Assembly: GCA_950295325.1 (NCBI GenBank)
Contig: OX485806.1
Span: 25,048,001-25,112,000 of the forward strand
Direction: 5' to 3'
Length of the DNA stretch: 64,000 nucleotides
Source: Polytrichum commune
Taxonomy: Eukaryota > Streptophyta > Polytrichopsida > Polytrichales > Polytrichaceae
The notes below the pieces were generated by a model. It saw only the letters and a list, made by a program, of their open reading frames with translations, had not been told where the DNA came from and did no database searches. Made by a program: the position numbers and the translations under genes. Position 1 is the first letter of the stretch; the number at the start of each line of letters is the position of its first letter. Below are positions 34,951 to 48,576 of the stretch, one piece after another.

Positions 34951-35815
34951 TGCCTAACAACAATTCATTTAGACTATCTAGGGGTTAGCAAGGCTAGCTC
35001 AAGTAGTAAGTATTAGCACATAAAAAACTAGATCACATTAGGCCATCTTTAGTGGTAGCTAAGAAGTTATATTCATTTAGGCTAGTTGGTGCCACGTGTG
35101 GGTTTGTATGAGTGTGTTTAACCATTGAGAAAAGTGTTTTTCAACACTTGCACCTCTTGGTCAAAATAACTCACTTGCATTATTAATGGAGAATGTGGAA
35201 GATTCTTGCAATGGCAAGAAAAAGGAAGTGAAGGTTAAACGAGCGAGGGGAATGTCCTTAAGGGCATGTGTGGCTAAAGCCACGGGTTGGACGCTTGAGA
35301 AAGCCAACTCTACCACAAGCCAAGAGGCTAACATTAATAAAGTACAATGAGTGGAAACAATATGTGTTCTTTTGGACATAAAAATTACTTTGCACATGGT
35401 TCAAGTTTGTAAGAGATACATGTGACTCACAAAGCCATCACCCGGACTAGGACGCTTAAGGGTGGTGGATTTGGCCTCACAAGCATTGATCAACATGACT
35501 CAAACGATGAACATAAAAAAACAAATTACAAAATAAAAAACGCCCATATGTTCATTGGAATGATTATATATTTATATTAAATATCATATCATACATAATC
35601 ACGATTATGATAATATTAAAAAATAAAGTAATTGTATTTTATGAAAGATTTCTCGATTGTCATTTTACGAATGAACAAATTGCCAAACGTTTAAAATATA
35701 TCAATAATAATAAAAAAATGATGTACAATACGTAAAAAATAAAATAAATGTTGTATATCAACCAGAGACACAAAATAAAGTCATTGAAGAATATAATATT
35801 AACAAAAATATAAAG

Positions 35816-35853
<38 letters not shown>

Positions 35854-36555
35854 AATCCAATAATAGTCATTATAAACAATCATCAATGCAAATATTGAGA
35901 CATTTGAAATATATATATAGAAAAATATAAATAAAATATAAATCTAATATAAATCTAATCGTCATAATCAAAATGTTTTCTTTAAATTTAGTGAGGCGCT
36001 AAATGATATACCAATATATGCATATTATTTGTGTGAAATATTATGTTTTTATATTCAATGCATAATATTGAATAATATATTACAAAAACAAATACATTTA
36101 GTACCTCCATGGCCCATTTGTTAGATTTATATTTGCCAACTGCCAGCCTTCCTTTGGGATCACCGGAAGTTCATCACTTGCTTCCGTTGCCTATCTTGCT
36201 CTCAACAATTGTACAATTGTCTACAAATTAAGTGTTTTGGTGTAACAATTTTTAAAAAAAATTCTTACCCACAACACTGCTAATCAGCCTTCTCTATCTT
36301 ATAATTTGCAGCTTGCATCGCAACAAATATTGCAATGGATGTGCGGATCCTTGTAGTTGAAATTGCATGTTAATTGGGAACAATATTAGGGACTAAGGGA
36401 CACTTCACAATGTTTGGATGTACCCATGGTGAAGAGCAACACTTTAGAACCCATGTCATTTCAAACTTCAGAAATTCATAACTAATTTTAGCTAGAAACA
36501 TCTAATTTTTTTGATTCAAAGTACGTTGGTCTTTGATTGGATTTTTCTTATATAT
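34951..36555. other. gene-free, extremely AT-rich interval
   Basis: Nothing coding supported. 35560-36100 is mostly A and T, with a (TA)n run at about 35820-35848. Confidence 0.6.
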
Positions 36556-36558
36556 TTA

Positions 36559-38364
36559 CTATATACTTTTAGAGGCTAAATCTACTAGCAGAGGATATGC
36601 TTCTCTACTCTCACTGGAGTGGTCTACAATATCTACATGGTTCACATACAAATGACTCTCATGAGCTGAATGATAGTAATACGACAAGAAAAAATGCAAA
36701 TGGAAGCATTGCAAATTATCTTTACCTACTCTCCCTCTTGCATATGCCAAGTCTCTCAAGGTAGACAATCCACATGGCAAACATGGAATTTGATATAATG
36801 TCGGCTCTGGAGCTTGACAACGAGCCCTCCACATTTGTGGACCCGGAGGTCCTAAATTTTGAGTCCCCATGTGTTGATGATCATCACCAACATGCATATC
36901 TTGCACATGTGAAGTCCACTTGAAAATGCACAACAAATATGAAATGAATTATTCTTATTTAAGTTGCTGTAAATTGAACCTTTCAAAATAGAAATGGAAA
37001 TTTAGGTAAAATGAACTCACCCGTGCAATTTCTCAAATTCACGGAAATAACGAGTTGGGACATGGGAAGGGTAAAATCTGTCATTTTCATTGATTTGGCG
37101 AACTAGGTGTGTGTTCCATACACCAACATACTCATCAACTACTTCTTACAGAATTGGAAGAAAGACAACTACAAATGACGCCCTTTGGTAAAGATCATCC
37201 GGAATAAAGAAACCTTCAGTAACCATTTTTTTGAATGCATTCTTGTAGTACCAAATTACTTTCTCCCATAGATACCGCCACCAATGTTCAATTCTCTGCA
37301 CACAAAGTTCATTTATTCAAATATATTATTCCCACAAAAAATAATAGAAATCCAAAAACAATGATACAAAAACAAAAAAATAGCGACAAGAAATTCATTG
37401 AGAAAGACGATACTTATCTGATTGTGAACTGAAGAAGCAACTAGAAAAGGGTTTCTCGTGTCCACCCGTGTCTCTTCCATAAATTCACGAATGAGTACAT
37501 GTTCTGCTGCAAAATGTGAACGAACTCGTAGAGGGGTGCCAAACTTCTGCACAACCATTCTAAATGGCTCGAACATGGTTTCTTGACTTTTATCTACAAC
37601 AACTTTTGCATACAATACGTAGTATGATGCACCATCGATACATTCATGAATGCGCAAGCCATACATGCAAGTTTATCATATGCTGCAATACAGGAAAAAT
37701 AGATTAGTATAGTGAACTCAACATTTGAAAGAAAACATGACATAAAAAACAAGGAGAATAAATTAAACAACTAAATTAGAAAATGTAGATTGAACTCACA
37801 ATCAATATGCCATAGTGCCATAGGCATTGTGACATTGTATTGTCGCCGAGTTAATGGAAGCCCTCGACGCCTCCTTTCATAATGAGCTTGTATATGATTC
37901 ATCACATTGTTAAAATTCCCAATACTTGTAACAATGATAGATTATTAAGAAAGAAACAGTGAAACCAAAAAAATAAACACAGACCAATATAAAATAAAAT
38001 TTTAATCATCACTAGTACTAAGAAATAAAAAGATACCTGACAATACTTGCAATGCTCTTGCAATGTTCCTTCTTGGAGGCCTGATATGTAGACGTCCCAA
38101 GGCTGCTTTCACATGAAAAATACCCCAATTGGCTCCATGCTCCCGAATCGGGAGGAGAGCTTGGATTTTGTTGGAGAGCTCTTCGATTGTGAACTTGTCA
38201 AACACCCTAAATTTCCGACCTAATGCCTTTGTCATGAGCCTCTTCAGCCTCCTTGGATCTGAGATATTCAAGGTTGCAGCAATCCTTTTAAGTGGAACTC
38301 TTTCTCTCAACATGCTCAGAACATAGTCCACCAAATCCACAGGTAGCTCCATGCCTTCCATCAC
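36559..38364 (-). pseudogene. DDE integrase-like (rve superfamily) spliced gene, inactivated
   Basis: Exons approximately 38364-38037, about 37925-37813, about 37678-37421, 37295-37021 and about 36919-36559. The first gives a helix-turn-helix-like start (GMELPVDLVDYVLSMLRERV, LPIREHGANWGIFHVKAALG). The second ends YNVTMPMALWHID and splices to SYDKLACMYGLRIHECIDGA. Then come KFGTPLRVRSHFAAEH, NPFLVASSVHNQ and RIEHWWRYLWEKVIWYYKN. The layout is that of an eukaryotic integrase-core family with catalytic D, D, E. Here the second Asp is His (RSHF, where RSDF is expected), the donor after SSVHNQ reads ATAAGT instead of GTAAGT, and a TAA interrupts after VVVFLPIL. The acceptor of exon 2 is not phase-clean. 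It is most likely a dead transposase-derived gene. Confidence 0.6.
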
Positions 38365-39537
38365 TTAATCTGATAAAGAGTCTCTGTCGGAAATTAATCA
38401 ATAGTGACAAAGGACCTCACCTATGTACAGGACCTCACAGACGTAAGGGTTAGTTAGTTTAGATGCTTCATCAAAATGTTCTCATTCATTAATCAAGTGA
38501 TCATGTGCAGATATAAATAGATAGATAGATAGATAGATAAATAGATGTTGTCATCCTGCATTGTTGAGGCATTTTTCTTCTGCTCATGAAGTGAAGTAGT
38601 AATACCGGTGCTTCCAGGTCTGAAGAGTACCTGAGTCAACACAAAATGGGTAGTGCCTAATTATTTCCAAGCAGGCTGCTACTCTTTGTAAAACAACATA
38701 TCAACAATTCATTATAAGTGTTGAAAGTGATTTGGGTATCTATAGTGAGGACTTCACCTTATTTTGATACAGTGTGGTATGGGTATTTGAAGGATTTAGA
38801 AACTATCCTATGTCTAGCTGCATTGACAAGACTCTGGAGCCTCCCAAATCCACCCATTGTCGGTGACTTCGACCTAACCTATGAATGTCGAGAGAGATGG
38901 AGGATTCAAGTCTCTAAGACAGCTTTACTGTAGGAATCACTCGAATCTGCGGGGTTTTAAGGGGTTGCTTGATAAACCTGAATAGGACTGGTAAACTGGA
39001 TACATCATGCCATTCAAAACCAACCACAGAGTTGGGAGACAATCACATCCCCAGAATTGACACGGTTTAGAAGGAGAAGGAGAAGAAGAAGAATCATGGA
39101 AAGATGGACACACCTCAAACTCTTGAATCTCATCTGCAATGGCTACACCCAAACAGCAGCAGTAGCGCATGATCGCACACCATAACTTGAATCTAGTGTA
39201 GATTCCACATTACTGCAGCCCGACCAGGATTCAATCCTTCGGACCACAACATGAAGCGAGTGGCTCCACAACACCCAACCGCACCTCTTAAGCTATCAAA
39301 AATGTTTTGCTCAACGGATGCCACACCACAAAATTGCAGGGAGACAGACTCCAGAGCTGCGAGCAACAGTAAGCGGTAGACAATTTGATACCGTCCTGGC
39401 ACCCACCGAAATTACATGTTGTGAAGCGTAATTGGAGAAGTTCCTGTGTGTCGCGGCTGAGTAAGAAGCGAGAACGAGGATGGTGGAACAAGAATGATCG
39501 CCGGGCAAGGGACGGAAGGGAAGGGGAAATGTATTAG
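38365..39537. other. gene-free interval with AGAT microsatellite and a tRNA-like patch
   Basis: It contains (AGAT)n at 38517-38545. On the minus strand at about 39225-39300 a segment holds GGATTGAATCC, close to the RNA polymerase III B box, after a GTGCGGTTGGGTGTTGTGG stretch that only loosely fits an A box. It could be a SINE head. No ORF supported. Confidence 0.35.
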
Positions 39538-39857
39538 GTAATCGTTTTATTGGAACCGGTTATCGGTGCAGAACCGGTTTTGTCAAGGTGGCGAGCCCGC
39601 GAGGGCGAGCCAGCTGGACAGAACATGTTTTGCACTGATGACCGGTTCCAATAAAACGATTACTGGACGTAACCGGTTGGCCGCTTTGTTGAGCTGCGCA
39701 TGTGACCTAAACAGTGGGTCACCTGTCGTCTTCTTCAACATATCCGATTTAGATGATCATAACCGGCTGGGATGTCGAGGTTATCGTCTGCAAACCTGTG
39801 TGCTCAGAGCCAATCGTGTAGTGCCACCTCGGCGAAACAAAGCGGCCAACCGGTTAC
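39538..39857. repeat. two adjacent perfect inverted repeats built on CCGGTT
   Basis: Pair A: 39538-39560 and 39641-39663, 23 bp, GTAATCGTTTTATTGGAACC and its complement. Pair B: 39668-39690 and 39836-39858, about 23 bp, GTAACCGGTTGGCCGCTTTG and its complement. Both are perfect and end in or span AACCGGTT. The pairs are side by side (A A' B B'), with spacers of about 80 and 145 bp. This may be a foldback element or two MITEs. No target duplication was established. Confidence 0.85.
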
Positions 39858-39869
39858 GGTGATGGTGGA

Positions 39870-42800
39870 CGGTCTTTGGGCAGACCAAGAAGTATTTTCG
39901 TATGAGAAAACATGTATACATACGAATATACATATACCTATATATCGTATACCCCTATAACCTATATACCCATATATGTATGAATACGCATTGATATCCG
40001 CCAAGTGTACTGGGTCGAGCTTGGGCTATAGGGAATCTTCCCCGGGGCACCGGGCATCTTCCCCGGGGTACCCTATTTTACATTATATGGCCCTTTTGAC
40101 ATTCCATAGGAGAGGGCGGGCGCTGGGCGGGCAGTGAGGCGCAGGTCCCTCACTGTCCCGCCCTTAGAGGCGAGGCTTGGCCGGTCTTTCCCTTGCTCTT
40201 CGTCTCCAAGTTGCATACATGTCCCAAACTCACAAGGCCTAACCTCGTGCCGCACTCAAAGTTGGACAGGGTATTTTCGGCATCCCATGCATGCAATTAG
40301 TAGTCGCGAGAAAAGGAGGAAAACTTCCAACTCCCAAATTAGGAGCTAAACCTCCTCCGTCCCCAAATCATTTAAAACCCCTTTTGCATCAATGGCTAGC
40401 AAAACCGGTGTTTGGAACCCATCTTTCCTCCCTTTTCAAAGACTTTACGGTTAATTTCAATAAAATATCATGTTTTGTGGTAATACCCTATATGCCATCT
40501 CCGACTTTAGGTTGTTAGCGGAATCATTGATGTAATTGGGTCTTAATTGGCCCGAGGTATGGACTCTTCATTTGGAAACCTAAGGGATGTGTGTGGGTCA
40601 CTATGAAATTAAATCCCTTACATGTGAGAAGTTTATAAAGAAAAAAAAAAACAAATGTATGCATACTAATTGTAGGCTAGGAACTGGACGCATGTATTTA
40701 TACTAAGCTTTTCAGTTTAATGTGATGAATGCCTCCACTACATATACAAGATATTATTCAAGAATTTAATCTACTTTTATTACATATGAAATCCACTTTC
40801 ACTTTCCAATGAGAAAATCATTGAACATTTTTTGTTCCATAGCATGTAACTCAACGGTTGCATTGATCAAAAAAAGAAAGACAAAAACACAATAACTTAC
40901 ATAGAATATGGAGGGTAGAACTCAAGGGAGCCTCATGAACACTCCAAGAGCCTCAAATTTGTAAACACCTACAACCCAAAATGCAAACCCTAACAAGAAT
41001 GGGTAGGGTAGTCATTGAGGACTGTTATCATATATAACAACAATGGATGAAAATGTGATTTAGATGAAACTAGTGCACCTATTGTCAAGTTTTTATCTGA
41101 ACCTTAGGGGCCCCTTTTGTACATCTACCTTCATATTTCTTGATAGACTTTTGGGTGTACACACTAGAGAAAATTAATACCTCTTAGGTATATTATATAC
41201 ACTAATGTCTCCAATAATACCCCTTCTTACTTTCACATTAGTTCATACATGGTATGATTGGTCCCCCCCCCCCCGGGTGGTTAAATGGTTATTTTTTCCG
41301 GGTAGCCCAATTTTCCTAGCCTGATATGAAATCCACAATTAGACAAGATGGTTAGCAAATGTAGATCAAAGTCAAAGCCACTTTCCTCGTGATTTGGGAG
41401 CTTGTGTGAATGTCTCATTCACTATCAAAGTGAAAATGCCCATGCTCATTAACAGGTCATAGAGGTCACCCAATCCGCCCCCTTCCTCCCTCTAAATTAT
41501 ATTGACTATTAAGTCCATAATGGTTATCATAATATGAGCACATAGTTCAATCTCTTTTACACACATGTCTATCCGCCATCCATTTTTGAATCCTAACTAC
41601 ATACCACTCAACTATAGGTATCCAATAAAGACCGGTAACCAAACTGGGCATGTCTACTTTATATACTAGCACATACCTTTCAAGGACTTGAATTCAGGAA
41701 TCTCTCCACACAATGGTAGGGACCGCTTGCAACATCACTCCAAAAGTCATTAGTTTCACCCACAAACTCTTGTTAAACCATCCCCACACCATGTCTCCAC
41801 CCCTTCACAACATGGTAATTGATCTATAACATGTAATTTGCCCAATTTACGGAAAGGCGGCAGTAGCGTGCAAGCAAAGAGACTCTTCATTCACACTTGC
41901 TTTCTCGAGAAGCTGGCGTTTTTGTTTATCCATCAACAATAAATTCTTATCAAGTTAATAAGTTGGTTCATTTTATATTGTATACACTTTCTATCGATTT
42001 TTTACAACAATATTTATATTTCATAACCAACACTTTGTGAAGTGATGTGGATGTTCATGATTATGGATGCCACCAATCCTTCAACTTTTCTTTAAATATT
42101 TGCGCATTCATAATTAGTGTGGCCCACCAATCAATGGCAAAGCCATAAACTATGGAAAGAAAATGTTCAATAATACAAGTGAATCTATAGTGTGGTTTAC
42201 GACGGGATCTACAAATATGATCTCATGGTGTGATATCACCACGGATTTATGATATGGTGCACAAGTATTGTCTTCCAAGCTTTGAAGGCGGAAACAAGTG
42301 GAAATTAAGTGGTAAGTTGGCCTTAAAAGAAGAAGAAATGCTGACCATGTGATCAACGTGATTGGAATGCCCGTTCGACCCACCCTTGGCATTAAACCCT
42401 CAGGGCATACTACCAGTGGTGCAGGACTACTAACCCCTCTCGGGGTGGGCACTATAGTGACACATTATACTAGTTCCTAGCTAGCCACTAGTGCCTTGAG
42501 GATACCGGACATGGAATCCCCCCAAAGGGCTTTGAGGTACCCATACAACAAGGTCCAAGGACCCCCCACCATAGTTGGGTGGACTAAGATGGTGAGGTTG
42601 GCCTTAAACTAACGACCCAATCAATGAATGAGATTCCAAGTCACGTTCCATATTCTTCACAACTTCATGAAAGGTCACCCAATGCATGGGAGGAGCTATA
42701 TTAAATGAAACATGTGCCAACGCTATGTTTATTTACAAAATGCATGACCCATGGAAACTTTAAACCAATAAAAATATGGTCATTTTGTATTCATTTGGGC

Positions 42801-44655
42801 ACCCGGGGGGGGGGGGTTCACCAATAGTAATTTTCAACCATAACTACGCAATTATGATCAACATTTATCATGCTAGGTTTGTTGTGAAGCTTATTCTTCG
42901 TTCTCAAATAAACATTGTATGGAATTGGATAACCGTGAAGTTATCACATTTATTAATGATAGGCATCATGTCCATCATGGGCTGTCTTCCGCGTTTTCCT
43001 CACAACAATTTGCACCAACAATTCACGATTGTGTTCATTACACAACTATAAAATCTTAGTAATAATGTTCATAAATTGCAGTTTTGTTGTTTGTGTGGTG
43101 GTGTCGCCTCACAATGATCAATGAATTCCATCCAAATCAAGCCTTGACTTCTTCTTCTTCTTCTTCTTTTCTTCCTACATCGTCTTTCATTTCTATTTTG
43201 TAAGGCAAACCATAATTTATTTTTATTTTTGTGTGTGTAATATAGTCGTTTGCGAAACATTTTGGCATGTACATGAAAAAACTACTAACCACCACGAATG
43301 CATCTTATTTGAATTGCTCGTGCATTATTAAGATGGGCCAAGACTGAGCAATATTGCACTCTTAGTCCATATACATTGGGGACGCTTCACAACATGGTGC
43401 TTACTTAACGATTTGTTTACATCGTACGAATAAGTGCTAAAATGTTTTGAAGATAAGATCCAAAAGACTATACATTTCATGTTCAAAGTCGTCGTGTTTT
43501 CCGGTCTTGAGAAAAACACTCTCCAATCATTCAAAGATGAATTTATTTGAGAATTCGAACCCAATCAACGATGCAAATGTCACAACAGACTATGTCATCT
43601 TAGCGGTCGAAGAAAATAATATTAATGGGTCTCCACTCAACATTATCTAGTACCAAAAGCCACTTTATATATTAAGTGAAATCCTACATTGTTGAATAAA
43701 CTTCTACTAAGTCAAAAGATAATTTCAACCACATCTTGAGAAGTCAACTTTCCTTGACTTTATTTGATCGTGTTTTTAGTGTTGTCATTTCGGATCATGC
43801 TAAGAACAAATTTTCAATCCCAATAATACCTTTTCTCTAGTGACTTCAATTATCTAGTAATGCCACTTGAGTTTAATCTGGCTCCCTACAAAATCTTTAG
43901 TATTCATTGTTTGAACTCTCATCTATCTAAGAGTTGTTCAAGAGTGATTTTGATTTTGGGTTAAAGGACTCAAGGGTTCCAAGCCTTGGACAACTAACCA
44001 ACTAATTTAACTATCAGTTAATTAGTTGCCTTTCGTAACTGTAGTTGATCTAAATTCGGTATGCCAAGAAATCTAGTTAATTGTAGTTATGTCTAGTTAA
44101 TTAAATATCTAGTTAATCATCAATTAAAGTTGAGTGCAACATGTTTACGGAAGTTTGTTGTAGTGTTGTAGTGTCACTAGTGTGTTATTTGTGTTGGTGT
44201 TGTACATGAAGGTTGTTTCGGAACCCAACACTCTGCATGATCGTATGAAGCCGTTTCTTGACGATCCTCAGTGGTCCAAATACCCTAATACATATTAAAT
44301 ACCCTCAACTGAAGCAATTTGAGAGGCGAACTTGTTTGAATTTATAATAATACTTGGAATTTTTCTAGCTAACTATAGTTGTTCCCTCAAATGTACTGAA
44401 ATAAATCTAGTTAACTATAGTTATTTTGGCAATTGTCCAAGGTGTGAAGGGTTCTCAAGGGAAAAGGAGTAATGATTGATTTGGAGATTGATGCTCTTTG
44501 TTTTGGACAAATCATACATGTATTGTAAAGCACATGGTGAGTTGACTAAAACACATACTAAAGAGTTTTATGAATTATTTGATTAGTTGGTAGAAATTTC
44601 TTAAAAAGAATATGAATCAAATGTAGTGATTGTTTTAGGAATATTTTTGGTAAAT
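39870..44655. other. gene-free interval
   Basis: No supported gene. Items seen: a repeated ATCTTCCCCGGGG phrase at about 40034 and 40059, a CTT microsatellite at 43147-43170, and homopolymer C/G runs at about 41266 and 42803. The flanks of those two runs look alike when one is reversed. Confidence 0.5.
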
Positions 44656-44659
44656 GCAA

Positions 44660-45800
44660 AAAATTAGATGTGTGGTGACTATCAACTAATTAACAAATAA
44701 AGTCAAATAGATTTACCATGTCGTCTCTTGAAGAGATATTTTTATATTATTTGGCATGCAAAGGTCTTTAGGTACTTAGATTTGAGGTTTGGCTATCACC
44801 AATTACCGGTGAAGCAAGGAGTCAAGCACAAGATTGCATTTTGAAGAATTGATGAATTTGGAAATGATAGGTTGTGTCGATGGAAATTTTTGCCATTGAG
44901 AATGAACAATGCACATGTTGAATTCTAGAGAATAATGGATAGAGTGTTTTTATGACTGTCCTTTTATGAGATGTTATATAGATGATATCATTGTCTTTAG
45001 CAAAAACGTAAAGGAACATCCAAAACATCATACTATAATGTTGGAGTGTGTTGGTGAAGCATGGTCTAATGATACTCCCAAACAAATACACATTTTTTGA
45101 TTCAAAAGTAGTATACTTGGGCATATGATTAACACAAGATGCCTTGCGATGTTGTAAAGCAAAAGGGGGGGGGGGGCGGGGGTTTGACAAGTATTCAAAA
45201 ATCCAAAGATATGAGTCATTTGAAGGGTTTTCTTGGAATGGCCAACTATTACCGAAATTTTGTTGTAAATTTCAACCACATAGCTAACCAATAACGATGC
45301 CCACAAAATTTGATCAAGAGTGGGTATGGGGTGAACAAGAAGCAACATTCATAGTGTTGGAGAATAAATTGGCTTCTACACCAATTCTACAAGGACCAAC
45401 TCCATGAAGGTCATACAAACTGCATACAAATTGGAGCACTTTAGGCATTCGAGTTGTCCTTGCTACGATGGATAATGAGGGCAATATAGTTGTAGCAATT
45501 TATATTACTAGATCAAACAACAATGTTGAAGATTAATACAATTCATGAGGGAGAATGCTTAGTTGCAATGTGAGCAATTGCACACTTTCGATGTTATTTG
45601 ATTGGTAGTGCATTATTTTTTATAACAAACTATCAACCACTTAAATGGCTTATAAAATCTGATAAACTATTTGCGAAACTTGCAAGGTAAGCCTTTTTGC
45701 TACATAGATTTTACTTCAAGGTCATGTATAGGTTAGGATTTGTGAATATGGATGTTGATGGATTGAGTAGGATTCCATGTCCAAGCCAAAGGATTCTACA
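44660..45800 (+). pseudogene. decayed Ty3/gypsy retrotransposon RT and RNase H
   Basis: Pieces in several frames: YLDLRFGYHQLPVKQGVKHK (RT; the canonical form begins DLRSGYHQI), RWKFLPLRMNNAHVEF, IMDRVF, then a degraded CYIDDIIVFSK block near 44980-45005. LKGFLGMANYYRNFV lies near 45215-45265, and RNase H-like text (ITNYQPLKWLIKSDKLFAKL) at about 45625-45690. Many stops and frameshifts. No LTRs, protease or integrase were recognised around it. Confidence 0.8.
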
Positions 45801-48080
45801 AGAGTTAGGTGGCATGTTAGGGATGATGATGAGGAAGTGTAAGGGTGGCATGCATCATCATCCACTGGTTTGATGATGGCAAATAAAGATTCATCAAAAG
45901 GTGCTTCTAAAGGAAATTGAAGGACACCTACTAGGACTTCAAAAATTCATAGTAAACACAAAATTAAATCATGTTGAGATTTTTTTTTAAGATTTTAAAA
46001 GATTTTTTTAGAGTTGTGACCTAAGGGATTTGTTAACCCATTGTGATTGCTATTTCATTGATCTGACCATGGAAGGATAGCAAACAACAAATAATGTCCG
46101 TTTAAGACATGTTTACCTTAACAATATACTTTCATTGTTGATGTTGTAAATGCAATGGACACCACTTAGGGTCCAGGTGTACCATCGTATCAATGGAGTT
46201 AAATGGGTTTAGTTGATTCTCTTAATTTAATAAAATTTAAATGGAATAATTGTACTACAAATGAATAGCCTTCAATTTTAACTTTCTTTGGAGTCTACTT
46301 CACCATTTTAGGCCTAGTTCAAACGAGCATCAAGACAAAGAGTGAACAAGGGCACCCCAACTAGTCTTTCATCCCCCCCAAAGTGCTTCCACATCATCAA
46401 GTCATTGTGTATGCCGTCCAATTCATGAGACACGGCTTCAGACTTGTCATAGCCCTAACCGACCCTAACTAGCCCTAACCGACCCTAACTAACCCTAACC
46501 AAACAAGCATGAGCATTCCTCCACCATAGAAGTTGGAGCCACCCCCCATGCAAGACCCAAAACTTCTCCATTGAGGTGGCTACATTGGTGGGTGACATGG
46601 CGGGTTGACGAAGTGGACACAAAGGAGGGTCATGTCCATGTAAGGGCCCAAATCCTTTCACCTTGGCCCACCAAACTTTCAAGCTTGAGATTGATATTTA
46701 GTCTAATGTCTCAAGCTTTTGAGTCTTAATGGGCACTTACACACAAACCACAAGCAAGATTGTTGATGGTTGGGAGTTTATTTCATCGGGCTCCATTTCC
46801 TATATGAACAAAGTGTGATTATTTCCACCTTGTCTAGACAATTCGTGTGGCCGACATCAATTTTCACCCACACTCGTAGGACTATTTAGTGTACTTTTTG
46901 GGCATGCTTATGGGACATACATGCTAGTAATTATGGTGAAGCTTTGAGAGTTTAGGACTACTTAGTGTACTTTTTGGTCATACATCCTAGAAGTTCCGAA
47001 AGTAATCAAAGCGGAGTAGATCTCCCTCGTCGTTGAACATTCAAGTTGGAATGTGGTTGTCATAACATTTATCAATTATGGATGTTGCATTCTTCAATCA
47101 TTGTATAACAATTTGGCAACGTTTTGCTCAGTCCTTAACTCTAAATCCTAAATGGAATGGAGAATATTCTAACAAACATTCACTCTCAGTTTCTTGATGA
47201 GTTGTTCTCCAGTTTTTATCATCTGGAATGGGGATTAAATTCTGTCAGTGAGCTACAATACAAGATGCAAGGGTGGTGGTAAATTAAATATGACATTCAG
47301 CATCACTTGCTATTTAGAACTTCACGTCTCATTTTTTATAACAAAGTTCAAATCGGTTGTTTGAATATTGATGAGCATTAACATTTTTACTTGTAAAATA
47401 TTACACTAATATTAAAATTTTATAGCACTCTGTAATTCCAAATGATAACTTAGTGTAGTTAACTTTCATTAGTGGCTGAGATAAGTTTAGGGTCCAGCCG
47501 CACTTACCGGTTAAAGCTTATGTTAGAGTAACATAACTCAAATTAGTTATATTCTGCCCGCACTGCCCAGTAAAGAGAATTAGACTGAATTCCAACCTCA
47601 AGCTTGCGAGTTCGGTGGGCCAAGATGAAAGAATATGAGCCGTTTCATGGGCCTGAGATAGTGGAATAGAGAAGGTTTGAATTGCAGATTATTCATTTGG
47701 AGTAGAGTACTGATGTTATGGGCTTGCCTAGAAAACCTTTGACATTGGAATAAAATAAGTGTTCATCCCCATGTTTGCCTCACTTCAGAATAATTTCAAA
47801 AACAGAACAGTATTGTTTCAACACAATTTGTCCACTTACAGTAGCCATTGTAGATGCCATAAAGGCCACAACTATCACTTGCTATAATTCTCTTGCAACC
47901 CGTTCAGGCATCAAACCTGGACCTCACATTGCCTGGCCTGTCACCATCCAAACATGAAAGCCCAGGATCTCCTACTAAATGACCTCGCATTCTAGCACAA
48001 TTTTATTTTCCTTTTAGCACATGTAAATGAGCGCCCTCAGACACTTGCTCTGGGTTTGAAAAAGATGGTCATGCTGATGT
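45801..48080. other. gene-free interval with a short telomere-like patch
   Basis: At 46451-46502 there are six degenerate CCCTAAC-type units (CCCTAACCGA, CCCTAACTAG, CCCTAACTAA). Otherwise no feature can be supported. Confidence 0.5.
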
Positions 48081-48087
48081 TGAATAC

Positions 48088-48576
48088 CTGGTAACGCATA
48101 TTGGTCCAGGCTATATGAAGCTTCTGACAAAGGAAATTCTTTTGAAGAGACGCCAATCCTGCAGATCTTGAATTGCAAAAGAAAGCTGCAGCTCACAAAT
48201 GCCAGAAAGGAGCGAAAATTGCTGAATAATACTACCTACCAGAAACTGCTTCTGTCAATGGACTGCCATTGGGCAATGCAACCTCTACCTTGAAATCTTG
48301 TTTGTCAGCTTGAGAAATGCTCTTTGTATCCTTCTGAAATGAATTAGGCAGATGCGCCACACTTTGTGCATGACATCTTGCATCCCTGCACAAATGATAA
48401 CATTCAATCAATACCAGACACTCTGCCTCCTGGAGCTTCACATGAATCAAAAAATGAGCTTCACTGCCTTTTGCAACTGCATCCAGTCCAACTGCATCTG
48501 CAAAAAATCTAGAAAATTTAACTTGGAGTCATAGGTGACAGAAGATACCTGTCAAAATTGAAACATTCCCTCATTG
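48088..48576 (-). other. spliced 3' region of CYP40 with a small downstream reading frame
   Basis: After the CYP40 stop there is a donor (CAG|GTATCT at 48549), an exon 48385-48240 and an exon 48158-48088, all with GT-AG borders. An ATG overlapping the CYP40 TGA (ATGA) opens a second frame, MRECFNFDR, then DARCHAQSVAHLPNSF, then across the next junction GLASLQKNFLCQKLHIAW. It stays open through all three pieces. It may be a 3' UTR with chance coding, an alternative C-terminus, or part of another gene. Confidence 0.4.

Noticed and set aside
44822-45348. Minus-strand frames of 106-122 codons
   Set aside because: They lie opposite the recognisable Ty3/gypsy RT text on the plus strand.
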